A stretch of 64,000 bases of DNA from Chloroflexota bacterium (lineage in GTDB: Bacteria; Chloroflexota; Dehalococcoidia; Tepidiformales; Tepidiformaceae): the NCBI GenBank assembly GCA_026705605.1, contig JAPPAK010000001.1:62001-126000 (forward strand), in the 5' to 3' direction. The position numbers and the translations under genes were made by a program. How positions within the stretch are numbered: position 1 is the stretch's first letter; every line of letters begins with the position of its first letter. Below, one piece after another: positions 54,215 through 63,590 of the stretch. Under the pieces are notes generated by a model that was given only the letters and a program-made list of their open reading frames with translations, searched no databases and was not told where the DNA came from.

Positions 54215-56137
54215 ATGCGCGACAACGAGAACTATTGGCAGAGGCTCCGCCGCCGGCCCCTAACGCGGCGCAGCTTCCTCGTAGGCAGCGGCGTAGCCGC
54301 AGCCGGCTCCGCTGCAATCCTCGCGGGTTGCGGCGATGACGACGACGATGACGACGACGCGGCTGCGCCCGCCGCCACGCAGGCTGCCGCTGCGACGCAG
54401 GCCGCCGCTGCCGCGACCGAGGCTGCTGCCGAGGAGCAGGCCGCCGCAGCCACCGAGGCGGCCGCAGCCACGCAGGCTGCTGCCCAGGAGGAGGCCGGCC
54501 CCGACAAGCACGGCGGTACCCTCAAGCTCTGGAAGACGGAAGAGGACGCCGGCCTGGACCCGGGCGTGTTCCACCTGAACAACACCGAGGTCATCTACTC
54601 GACGATGACCCAGCCCTACACCTACCAGCCCACCAAGAATGTTTTTGCCATGGACGGCATGGTCGGCTTCGAGCAGGTCGACCCGACCACCTTCGTGTGG
54701 AGCATCCGCCCCGGCATGAAGTTCCACAATGGCGACCCCGTCGACTCCGAGGCCGTGGCCTTCAGCTTTGGCCGCCTCGAGAAGCTCTACCGGGCGCTGG
54801 ACGGGACGCATACGACGCGCACCGGCTTCGCCTTCGTCGACAGCTTCGAGCCGACCGACGACCTGACGGTGACCGAGCACTGGGCGCGGCCGAACGCGGA
54901 CGCTCCCGTGTACCGCGCGCGCCACTACTACTCCTTCCTGAACCCGCGCGTCGTCGATGAGTTCGGCAAGTTCGAGGGTTCCTACGAGCATGCCGATGGC
55001 ACCGTCGAGGACGTGTACAGCGTGCAGGAGCTCCCGCACGGCTCGGGCAGCGGTCCTTTCACGATGGTGAAGCGGGATGCCACCGGAACCCGCCTTGAGC
55101 GCTGGCCGGATTACCACAAGCACACTCCGGCGGACGACGGCTTCGTCGAGGACGGGCCCTACATCGACACCTGGGAGACGCGCGTCATCCCCGACCAGAC
55201 CGCAGCCAAGGCCGCGTTCCTGGCGAGCGACCTTGACGTGTTTGCCCCTGTCGACCCGCTGGAGCTTCCCGAGTTCGACGGCCTCGACCACATCAACATC
55301 GTTGAGCTTCCCGCCGGTGGCCGCTCCTCGCAGGGCATGGACGGCGGCAAGTTCCACGACAAGCGCGCGCGACAGGCGCTGCAGAAGGCCTTCGACTACG
55401 AGGGCTTCATTGCCGCCATCCGCCCGCTCGGCGGCAAGTACGCGGCCCCGATTACTGATCTTCTGCCGGCGTACCAGAAGCTCAGCCAGTCGGACCTCCA
55501 GCAGTGGCTTCGCTTCGATCCCGCTGAGGCGCAGGCCCTCTGGCAGGCGGCGGACTTCGTCGTTCCCGTCGACAACATCAAGGTGTTCATGCCGACGGGC
55601 TCGCCCCTGCAGCATGAGATCAGCGACTTCATGGCGCAGTCGCTGGAGAAGGCGCTCGGACCCATCGGCATTACCGCCGAGGTCGAGGCCGTTGACGGCA
55701 ACTCCTGGGCGGCCCGCGCGGTCGACCGCAGCACCGACATCAAAGACTGGGAGATTCTCAGCTACGGCGACGGCGCTGCCGGCGGCACGACGGGCGTCCC
55801 CAACGACTCAAGCCTCATCCACTACGACCCGCGCGCCTACGGCTTCAATGCGTTCAACCACTACCTCGAGTCGCCGCGCCCCGAGATTGCCGAGGGTTCC
55901 GCGACGATCATCGACATGTTGAACGCCCAGGAAGCCGAGACCGATCCCGAGGCCCGTGCTGTCCTCCTTACCGAGCTCCAGAGCTGGATCCTGGACAACC
56001 ACTGGTGCAACTGGGGTTTGCCCATCAGTTCCGTGTCCTACTACGGCTTCAGCGCGAGGCTGCAGGACCAGGGGGTCGCGGACTGGCTCAACTTCTACGA
56101 CCGGCGCCGCGAGTCCATGTGGCTCCAGAAGGGCTAA
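54215..56137 (+). CDS. Family-5 ABC solute-binding protein, Tat lipoprotein, paralog 3
   Basis: RRRPLTRRSFLVGSGVAAAGSAAILAGCGDDDDDDDD... Confidence 0.92.
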   Translation: MRDNENYWQRLRRRPLTRRSFLVGSGVAAAGSAAILAGCGDDDDDDDDAAAPAATQAAAATQAAAAATEAAAEEQAAAATEAAAATQAAAQEEAGPDKHGGTLKLWKTEEDAGLDPGVFHLNNTEVIYSTMTQPYTYQPTKNVFAMDGMVGFEQVDPTTFVWSIRPGMKFHNGDPVDSEAVAFSFGRLEKLYRALDGTHTTRTGFAFVDSFEPTDDLTVTEHWARPNADAPVYRARHYYSFLNPRVVDEFGKFEGSYEHADGTVEDVYSVQELPHGSGSGPFTMVKRDATGTRLERWPDYHKHTPADDGFVEDGPYIDTWETRVIPDQTAAKAAFLASDLDVFAPVDPLELPEFDGLDHINIVELPAGGRSSQGMDGGKFHDKRARQALQKAFDYEGFIAAIRPLGGKYAAPITDLLPAYQKLSQSDLQQWLRFDPAEAQALWQAADFVVPVDNIKVFMPTGSPLQHEISDFMAQSLEKALGPIGITAEVEAVDGNSWAARAVDRSTDIKDWEILSYGDGAAGGTTGVPNDSSLIHYDPRAYGFNAFNHYLESPRPEIAEGSATIIDMLNAQEAETDPEARAVLLTELQSWILDNHWCNWGLPISSVSYYGFSARLQDQGVADWLNFYDRRRESMWLQKG

Positions 56138-56185
56138 TCGTTCTTTCCAGCAGGGCGCTCGCCGAGCGTCCCAACTGGCCAGCAG

Positions 56186-56213
56186 AGGGCCCGCCCAGAT
56201 GGGCGGGCCCTTT
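56186..56213 (+). terminator. Intrinsic terminator after paralog 3
   Basis: AGGGCCCGCCC-AGAT-GGGCGGGCCCTTT. Confidence 0.88.
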
Positions 56214-56287
56214 CCTTTGTCCTCCCTACCCCCTTGCGCCCGTGCGTATACTGTGCCAATCCCAAATTCCTGGGGAGGGGTATCTGA

Positions 56288-58198
56288 GTGCGCGATAACG
56301 AGAACTATTGGCAGAGGCTCCGCCGCCGGCCGGTGAGCCGGCGCAGTTTCCTTGTTGGCAGCAGCGTCGCTGCGGCTGGCTCCGCCGCCATCCTCGCGGG
56401 TTGTGGCGACGACGACGATGATGACGAGCCCGCCGCCGCCACCCAGGCAGCCGCCGCCACCGAGGCTGCCGCGACCGAAGCTGCCGCCGCCGCCACTGAG
56501 GCAGCGACCGAAGCTGCCGCCGCTGCGACGGCTGCCGCCACCGAGGCTGCCGCTGCTGCGGCGGACGACTCCCACAAGCGCGGCGGCACCCTCAAGATGT
56601 GGAAGACGGAGGAGGACGCGGGTCTCGACCCCGGCGTGTTCCACGTTGCCAACACCGAGGTTCTGTACTCGACGTTGACTCAGCCCTACACCTACCAGCC
56701 CACCAAGAACCTGTTCGCGATGGACGGCATGGTGGGCTTCGAGCAGGTCGATCCGACGACCTTCGTGTGGAGCATCCGCCCCGGCATGAAGTTCCACAAC
56801 GGCGATGCCGTCGACTCCGAGGCCGTGGCCTTCAGCTTCGGCCGCCTGGAGAAGCTGTACCGCGCGCTGGATGGGACGCACACCACGCGAACCGGCTTCG
56901 TCTTCGTCGACAGCTTCGAACCGTCGGACGAGTTGACGGTCACGGAGCACTGGAACCGCCCCAACGCGGACGCGCCGGTGTACCGGGCCCGTCACTACTA
57001 CTCGTTCATCAACCCCCGCATGGTCGATGAGCACGGCAAGTTCGAGGGCTCCTACGAGCATCCCGATGGGACGATCGAGGACATCTACAGCATCCAGACG
57101 CTTCCCCCCGGGTCCGGAAGCGGTCCCTACACGCTCACGAAGCGGGACACGACCGGCACGCGCGTGGAGCGCTGGCCCGACTACCACAAGCACAGCCCGG
57201 CGGACGATGGCTTCGTCGAGGACGGCCCCTACATCGATGCCTGGGAGACACGCATCATCCCCGACAACGTGGCCGCCAAGGCCGCCTTCCTCGCAGGCGA
57301 CCTTGATGTCTACGCCGGCGTGGACCCGCTCGAACTTCCCGAGTTCGACGGCCAGGACCATGTCAAAATCGTCGAGCTGCCTGCCGGCGGCTTCGCCGGG
57401 CAGGGCATGGACGGTGGCAAGTTCCACGACAAGCGCTCGCGGCAGGCACTGCAGAAGGCCTTCGACTACGAGGGCTTCATCGCGGCCATCCGCCCCCTCG
57501 GCGGCGCCTACGCCGCTCCTATCTCCGACCTCCTCTCGGCCTACCAGAAGCTGGGCCAGGAGGATCTCAAGCAGTGGCTTCGCTACGACCCGCAGGAAGC
57601 CCGCCAGCTCTGGGCGGCTGCCGACTTCGAGGTGCCCGTCGACAAGATCAAGGTCTTCCAGTCGACCGGAGATCCGCTGATGCACGAGATCAGCGACTTC
57701 ATGGCGCAGACCCTGGCGAAGGCGCTCGACATCGAGACGGAAGTCGAAGCCGTCGACGTCAACACCTGGGCGGCTCGCGCCGTCAACCGCGACGAGCCGG
57801 TCAAGGACTGGGAGATCCTCAGCTACGGTACCGGCACCAGCGGTGGGACGACGGGCGTGCCCAACGACACCCACCTCATCCACTACGACCCGCGAGCCTA
57901 CGGCTTCAACGCCTTCAACCACTACGCGGAGTCGTCACGCAAGGAGATCGCCGAGGGCTCGGTCACGATCTCCGAAATGCTGAACGCCCAGGAGGCCGAG
58001 ACGGACGTCGAGGCCCGGGCCGAGCTGCTCACCGAGGTCCAGCGCTGGATCCTCGACAATCACTGGTGCAACTGGAAGCTGCCCAACAGCACGGTCTCCT
58101 ACTACGGCTTTAGCTCGAGGCTGCAGGACCAGGGCATCGCGGACTGGTTGAACTTCTACGACCGGCGCCGCGAGTCCATGTGGCTCCAGGAGTCCTAA
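56288..58198 (+). CDS. Family-5 ABC solute-binding protein, Tat lipoprotein, paralog 4 (GTG start)
   Basis: RRRPVSRRSFLVGSSVAAAGSAAILAGCGDDDDDD... Confidence 0.92.
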   Translation: MRDNENYWQRLRRRPVSRRSFLVGSSVAAAGSAAILAGCGDDDDDDEPAAATQAAAATEAAATEAAAAATEAATEAAAAATAAATEAAAAAADDSHKRGGTLKMWKTEEDAGLDPGVFHVANTEVLYSTLTQPYTYQPTKNLFAMDGMVGFEQVDPTTFVWSIRPGMKFHNGDAVDSEAVAFSFGRLEKLYRALDGTHTTRTGFVFVDSFEPSDELTVTEHWNRPNADAPVYRARHYYSFINPRMVDEHGKFEGSYEHPDGTIEDIYSIQTLPPGSGSGPYTLTKRDTTGTRVERWPDYHKHSPADDGFVEDGPYIDAWETRIIPDNVAAKAAFLAGDLDVYAGVDPLELPEFDGQDHVKIVELPAGGFAGQGMDGGKFHDKRSRQALQKAFDYEGFIAAIRPLGGAYAAPISDLLSAYQKLGQEDLKQWLRYDPQEARQLWAAADFEVPVDKIKVFQSTGDPLMHEISDFMAQTLAKALDIETEVEAVDVNTWAARAVNRDEPVKDWEILSYGTGTSGGTTGVPNDTHLIHYDPRAYGFNAFNHYAESSRKEIAEGSVTISEMLNAQEAETDVEARAELLTEVQRWILDNHWCNWKLPNSTVSYYGFSSRLQDQGIADWLNFYDRRRESMWLQES

Positions 58199-58240
58199 CC
58201 CTTCCGGCCACCGGGCGCCTCCGCGCGCTCGACCAGCACA

Positions 58241-58270
58241 GCAAGGCCCGCCCCCCGGGGCGGGCCTTGC
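58241..58270 (+). terminator. Intrinsic terminator after paralog 4
   Basis: GCAAGGCCCGCCCC-CC-GGGGCGGGCCTTGC, 14-bp perfect stem. Confidence 0.85.
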
Positions 58271-58293
58271 TCTTGCGTACGGTCGCCACTGGG

Positions 58294-58324
58294 TATACTG
58301 GGGCAACCCCAAATCTGGGGAGGG
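58294..58324 (+). promoter_or_regulatory. TATACT -10 and leader hairpin CCCCA-AATC-TGGGG overlapping the SD, paralog 5
   Basis: TATACTGGGGCAACCCCAAATCTGGGGAGGG. Confidence 0.6.
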
Positions 58325-58334
58325 ATCGGTCTCC

Positions 58335-60242
58335 ATGCGTGACAACGAAAACTATTGGCAGAGACTCCGCCGCCGGCCGCTGAGCCGTCGCAGTTTCCTT
58401 GTTGGCAGCGGCGTTGCCGCGGCCGGCTCCGCCGCCATCCTCGCGGGTTGCGGCGACGATGATGATGACGACGCGGCTGCGCCTGCGGCCACCCAGGCCG
58501 CCGCGGCCACGCAGGCTGCCGCTGCCGCCACCGAGGCTGCTGCCGAAGAGCAGGCCGCTGCCGCCACCGAGGCTGCCGCAGCCACCGAAGCCGCCGCGCA
58601 GGCCGAACCCGAGGCCGACAAGCACGGTGGCACGCTGAGGTTGTGGAAGACCGGGGAGGACGCCGGTATGGACCCGGGCATCTTCCACGTGCTCAACACC
58701 GAAGTGACCCATGCCACCATGACCCAGCCGTACACCTACCAGCCGACGAAGAACCTCTTCGCGATGGATGGCATGACCGGCTTCGAGCAGGTGGACCCCA
58801 CGACCCTCGTGTGGACCCTCCGCCCGGGCATGCAGTTCCACAACGGCGACCCCGTGACCTCGGAGGCGGTGGCCTTCAGCTTTGGTCGCCTCCCCAAGCT
58901 GTATCTGGCTCTGGGTGGTACGCACGTCACCAGCTCCGGGTTCGACTTCGTGGACGAGTTCGAGGCCTCGGACGAGAGCACGATTGTCGAGCACTGGAGC
59001 CGCCCCAACGCCGACGCCACCATCTACCGTGCGCGCCACTACTACTCGTTCATCAACCCCCGCATGGTCGAGGAACACGGCAAGTTCGAGAGTGCGGTCG
59101 AGCTGCCCGACGGCACGACGGAAGACATGTACAGCATCCACGACCTGCCCGAGGGCACGACGAGCGGCCCCTACAGGCTTGTCGAACGAAACGCGACGGG
59201 CACCCGGCTGGAGCGCTGGGCCGACTACCACAAGCACACCCCCGCCGACGACGGCTTCGTCGAGGACGGGCCCTACATCGACGAATGGCAGACGCGAATC
59301 ATCCCCGACCAGGTGGGCGCGAAGGCCGCCTTCCTGGCCGGCGACCTCGACGTCTTCGCGGCCGTCGACCCGCTGGAGCTTCCCGAGTTCGAGGGCCAGG
59401 ACCACGTGAAGGTGTACGAGGTGCCTGCCGGCGGGCGCTCCTCCCAGGGCATGGACGGGGGCAAGTTCCACGACAAGCGCTCCCGCCAGGCGCTGCAGAA
59501 GGCGTTCGACTACCAGGGCTTCATCGAGGCCATTCGCCCACTCGGTGGCCAGCTGGCCGCCCCGATTTCCGACCTCCTGCCCCACTACCAGAAGCTGAGC
59601 CAGCAGGAGCTGGCCACCTGGTACCGCCACGACCCGCAAGAGGCCCGCGCCCTCTGGGCGGCGGCGGACTTCATCCATCCCATCGAGAAGCTCAAGGTCT
59701 TCCAGTACACCGGCCCGCCTCTGCAGCATGAGATCAGCGACTATGTCGCTCAGTCGATCGCCACCTCGCTCGGCATCGAGACCGAGGTCGAGGCCGTCGA
59801 CATCAACAGCTGGGCGGCCCGCGCGAACGACCAGAGCCAGGATGTGAAGGACTGGGACATCCTCAGCTACGGTACCGGCGACAGCGGCGGTACCACCGGC
59901 CTCCCCAACGACAGCCACCTCATCAACTACGACCCCCGTGTCTACGGGTACGTCGCCTTCAACCACCGCGCCGACTCACCCCGCAAGGAGATCGCCGAAG
60001 ACTCGGTCACCCTCATCGGGATGCTGGAGGCGCAGGAGGCGGAGACCGACACCGAGGCCCGCGCCGAGATCCTTACCGATGTCCAGCGCTGGATCCTCGA
60101 CAACCACTGGTGCAACTGGGGCCTCCCCATCAGCTCCGTGTCGTACTACGGCTTCAGCTCCCGCATGCGGGACTTCGGCCTCAACGACTGGCTCAACCTC
60201 TATGGCCTCCGTCGCGAGTCCATGTGGCTCGACCGGTCCTAG
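58335..60242 (+). CDS. Family-5 ABC solute-binding protein, Tat lipoprotein, paralog 5
   Basis: RRRPLSRRSFLVGSGVAAAGSAAILAGCGDDDDDD... Confidence 0.92.
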   Translation: MRDNENYWQRLRRRPLSRRSFLVGSGVAAAGSAAILAGCGDDDDDDAAAPAATQAAAATQAAAAATEAAAEEQAAAATEAAAATEAAAQAEPEADKHGGTLRLWKTGEDAGMDPGIFHVLNTEVTHATMTQPYTYQPTKNLFAMDGMTGFEQVDPTTLVWTLRPGMQFHNGDPVTSEAVAFSFGRLPKLYLALGGTHVTSSGFDFVDEFEASDESTIVEHWSRPNADATIYRARHYYSFINPRMVEEHGKFESAVELPDGTTEDMYSIHDLPEGTTSGPYRLVERNATGTRLERWADYHKHTPADDGFVEDGPYIDEWQTRIIPDQVGAKAAFLAGDLDVFAAVDPLELPEFEGQDHVKVYEVPAGGRSSQGMDGGKFHDKRSRQALQKAFDYQGFIEAIRPLGGQLAAPISDLLPHYQKLSQQELATWYRHDPQEARALWAAADFIHPIEKLKVFQYTGPPLQHEISDYVAQSIATSLGIETEVEAVDINSWAARANDQSQDVKDWDILSYGTGDSGGTTGLPNDSHLINYDPRVYGYVAFNHRADSPRKEIAEDSVTLIGMLEAQEAETDTEARAEILTDVQRWILDNHWCNWGLPISSVSYYGFSSRMRDFGLNDWLNLYGLRRESMWLDRS

Positions 60243-60283
60243 TCGCTCCGACTTCCGGGCGCCCCCGGGCGCTCGTCCAGCAC

Positions 60284-60315
60284 AGAAGGCCCGCCCTCCG
60301 GGGCGGGCCTTTTCT
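60284..60315 (+). terminator. Intrinsic terminator after paralog 5
   Basis: AGAAGGCCCGCCCTCCGGGGCGGGCCTTTTCT. Confidence 0.88.
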
Positions 60316-60363
60316 TTACCTCCTTCGCATACTCGACTCCGCCAGAGCGGTAGCATCGTCCGG

Positions 60364-61686
60364 GTGAACCGCCTGGCCCTCCCGTTCATCGCGACCGTCC
60401 TCGTCCTCGCCGCTGCCTGCGGCGACGACGCCCCCAAGACCCGCCCAACCCCCGACGCTGCCACCCCAACTCCCGCCGCCACCACCCCAACCCCCGCGAC
60501 CCCCGCTCCCACTCCCACTGCCGCGGCAGCCCCGGTCGAGGAGGAGGTCGAGTGCCCCTATGCCCACCACACCGACCCCTCCGGCCACGTCGACATCGTC
60601 CGCCTGCCCCCCGACTTCTGCCGCGACTGGCCCGATCAGGACTGGTCCCGCCACACCGTGCCCTTCGGCCAGATCATCCGCGGCTGCGGCGCCCGCGACT
60701 GCATCGTCGCCCTCGACGCCCCCGGCGCCGTCTCCACCGACGGCCCCTACGGGGTCGCCCGCTTCGCCCCCCTCGACGAAGTCGACTACGCCGGGAACCT
60801 GCCCATTGGCGTCCTTCGCGTCGGCGAGGTCGTCCGCGGCTACCCCCTCCATGTGCTCACCTTCCACGAGATCGTCAACGACGTCGTTGACGGCGTGCCC
60901 GTCGTCGCCTCCTTCTGTCCGCTCTGCAACACCGTTCTCGCCTTCGACCGCCGCGTCGACGGCGAGGTGCTCGACTTCGGCGTCTCCGGCAACCTGCGCC
61001 ACTCCGACCTCATCATGTGGGACCGCCAGACCGAGACCTGGTGGCAGCAGGCGACCGGCGAGGGCATTGTCGGACGCCACGCCGGCATCTATCTCCGCGC
61101 GCTGCCCATGAGCGTCATCTCCTTCGCCGACTTCAAGCGCTCCTTCCCCAATGCCGACATCCTCACCGAGGAAACCGGCTTCAACTTCCGCTACGGCACC
61201 AACCCCTTCCCCAACTACGACACCGGCGGCCTCACTCGCTACTTCATGTGGCGGCCCGACTCCCGCCTCCCCGCCCTCGAACGCGTCGTGGCTGTCGCGG
61301 CTGAAGGGGACGCCGTCGCCGTCCCCTTCTCGACGCTCCGCGATCTCGCCCTTGTTACCGTCGACCTCGCCGGAACCGAGGTCGTGGTCTTCTGGGCGCC
61401 GGGTACCCTCTCACCCCTCGACGACTTCGAGATCGCGGCCTCCCGCGACATCGGCAGCGCCGCCGCCTATCTTGCCGAGGTCGATGGCCGTGCCCTCACC
61501 TTCACGGTCGTGGCCCCCGGCCGCTTCGAGGACGAGCAGACCGGCTCGACCTGGGATGTCACGGGCCTCGCCCTCGACGGCCCCCTCGCCGGTTCGCGCC
61601 TGGCGCCCTTCAATCACGGCACGCCCTTCTGGTTCGCCTGGGCGGCCTTCAATCCCCGCGGCATGATCTGGGAGCCATCGCCCTGA
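60364..61686 (+). CDS. DUF3179-domain lipoprotein
   Basis: LAAAC lipobox, Pro/Thr linker, VDYAGNLPIGVLRVGEVVRGYPLHVLTFHEIVNDVVDGVPVVASFCPLCNTVLAFDR. Confidence 0.88.
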   Translation: MNRLALPFIATVLVLAAACGDDAPKTRPTPDAATPTPAATTPTPATPAPTPTAAAAPVEEEVECPYAHHTDPSGHVDIVRLPPDFCRDWPDQDWSRHTVPFGQIIRGCGARDCIVALDAPGAVSTDGPYGVARFAPLDEVDYAGNLPIGVLRVGEVVRGYPLHVLTFHEIVNDVVDGVPVVASFCPLCNTVLAFDRRVDGEVLDFGVSGNLRHSDLIMWDRQTETWWQQATGEGIVGRHAGIYLRALPMSVISFADFKRSFPNADILTEETGFNFRYGTNPFPNYDTGGLTRYFMWRPDSRLPALERVVAVAAEGDAVAVPFSTLRDLALVTVDLAGTEVVVFWAPGTLSPLDDFEIAASRDIGSAAAYLAEVDGRALTFTVVAPGRFEDEQTGSTWDVTGLALDGPLAGSRLAPFNHGTPFWFAWAAFNPRGMIWEPSP

Positions 61687-61775
61687 GCCCGCGGCGCGGC
61701 TGGGGTCGCGAACCGGTAGGCTAGGCGCGCTGCATTTGGGTGTGGGGTTCCCCGCCCGCCACCCGGGAGGACTCC

Positions 61776-62663
61776 GTGGAATTCGGCGTGAGCTACGCCC
61801 CAACGCACTACAACGCGAGCCCCGTCGTTGTCGCCCGCGAGGCCGAGCGCCTCGGCTTCGAGTCGCTCTTCGTTCCCGAACACTCGCACATGCCGCTCGC
61901 GACCGATTTCCCGCTCGCTCCCGAGACGCCCATGATCTACAAGAGCATGTACGACCCCTTCGTCGCGCTCGCCGCCGCCGCTGCCGTCACGGAGAACCTG
62001 AGGCTCGGCACCTCCATCGCCCTTATCCCCCAGCGCGACCCCATCCACACCGCCAAGGAAGTCGCCACCCTCGACCAGATCTCCAACGGGCGCGTGGTCC
62101 TCGGCATCGGCGCCGGTTGGAACGAGGAGGAGATGGAGGCGCACGGCACCGACCCGAAGACGCGCTTCCGGGTGATGCGCGAGAAGGTCGAGGCCATCAA
62201 GACCCTCTGGACGAACGAGGTGGCCGAGTACCACGGCCGCCACGTCGAGGTGCCGCCTACCTGGCAGTGGCCCAAGCCCGTGCAGGACCCCCACCCGCCC
62301 ATCCTCATGGGCGGCGCCGGCCCCAACGTCCTCAACCGCGTCGTCAACTACTGCGACGGCTGGCTCCCCGCCGTCCACATGAACTTCACCGAAGACCTGC
62401 GCGGGCGCTTCACCCCCGTCGAGGAGTTCCCCGACGAGGTGGCGAAGCTCCAGCGCATGGCCGAGGAGCGTGGCCGCCACCGGCCTCATGTGCAGTGCGG
62501 CTCCGAGATCCTGACCCGCATCCCCCTCGGTCAGCTCGAGGAGATCGGCGTCACCCGTCTCATGGTGGGCGTCGGCGGAGGCGGTCTCGATGCCGTCGAT
62601 GACGACGGCGTCCGGCCCGCCCTCGAGCAGGCCCGCGAGCGCGTCGACGCCCTGACCGGCTAG
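61776..62663 (+). CDS. LLM-class F420-dependent oxidoreductase
   Basis: AREAERLGFESLFVPEHSHMPL...IPQRDPIHTAKEVATLDQISNGRVVLGIGAGWNEEEMEAHGTD. Confidence 0.92.
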   Translation: MEFGVSYAPTHYNASPVVVAREAERLGFESLFVPEHSHMPLATDFPLAPETPMIYKSMYDPFVALAAAAAVTENLRLGTSIALIPQRDPIHTAKEVATLDQISNGRVVLGIGAGWNEEEMEAHGTDPKTRFRVMREKVEAIKTLWTNEVAEYHGRHVEVPPTWQWPKPVQDPHPPILMGGAGPNVLNRVVNYCDGWLPAVHMNFTEDLRGRFTPVEEFPDEVAKLQRMAEERGRHRPHVQCGSEILTRIPLGQLEEIGVTRLMVGVGGGGLDAVDDDGVRPALEQARERVDALTG

Positions 62664-62705
62664 CCGCTACCTTCCACTCCGCCACCAGACACCGGGAGGT
62701 CACTC

Positions 62706-63590
62706 ATGGAATTCGGCCTGAACTACGCCCCCATGCACTTCAACGCGAGCATCGTCAACGTCGCCCGCGAGGCCGAGCGCGTCGGCTTCGAGTGCCTCGG
62801 CGTACCCGAGCACTCGCACATGCCCCTCGCCACGGACTTCCCCCTCGCGGCGGAGACGCCCATGGGCTACAAGAGCATGTTCGACCCCTTCGTCTCCCTG
62901 GCCGCGGCCGCCGCCGTCACGGAGAAGCTCAAGGTCATCACCAGCCTTGCCCTCGTTCCCCAGCGCGACACCATCCACACCGCCAAGGAAGTCGCCACCC
63001 TCGACCAGATCTCCAACGGGCGCGTCGTCTTCGGCATCGGCGCCGGCTGGAACATCGAGGAGATGGAGGCGCACGGCGTCGACCCCTCCACCCGCTTCCG
63101 CCTCATGCGCGAGAAGGTTGAGGCCATGAAGACCCTCTGGACGAACGAGGTGGCCGAGTACCACGGGCGCCTCGTCGACATTCCCCCCACCTGGCAGTGG
63201 CCCAAGCCCGTCCAGGACCCGCACCCGCCGATCATCCTCGGCGGCGCCGGCCCAACCGTCCTCAACCGCGTCGTCAACTACTGCGACGGCTGGATGCCCG
63301 CCATCCACATGCGCTTCACCGAGGACCTGCGTGGCCGCTTCACCCCGATCGAGGAGTTCGCCGACGAGGCGGCGAAGCTGCAGCGGTTGGCCGAGGAGCA
63401 GGGCAAGCCCAGGCCCCAGATCCAGTGCAGCACGGCCGTCCTCTCGCGCATGCCCCTCGGGCAGCTCGAGGAGATCGGCGTCACCCGCCTGATGATGGGC
63501 CGCGAGGACTTCCTCGGGAATCTCCAGGACGAGGACGTTCCCTCCGCCATGGAGAAGATGCGCGAGGACCTCGACAAGCTGATCGCCTAG
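62706..63590 (+). CDS. LLM-class F420-dependent oxidoreductase (paralog)
   Basis: AREAERVGFECLGVPEHSHMPL...VPQRDTIHTAKEVATLDQISNGRVVFGIGAGWNIEEMEAHGVD. Confidence 0.92.
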   Translation: MEFGLNYAPMHFNASIVNVAREAERVGFECLGVPEHSHMPLATDFPLAAETPMGYKSMFDPFVSLAAAAAVTEKLKVITSLALVPQRDTIHTAKEVATLDQISNGRVVFGIGAGWNIEEMEAHGVDPSTRFRLMREKVEAMKTLWTNEVAEYHGRLVDIPPTWQWPKPVQDPHPPIILGGAGPTVLNRVVNYCDGWMPAIHMRFTEDLRGRFTPIEEFADEAAKLQRLAEEQGKPRPQIQCSTAVLSRMPLGQLEEIGVTRLMMGREDFLGNLQDEDVPSAMEKMREDLDKLIA

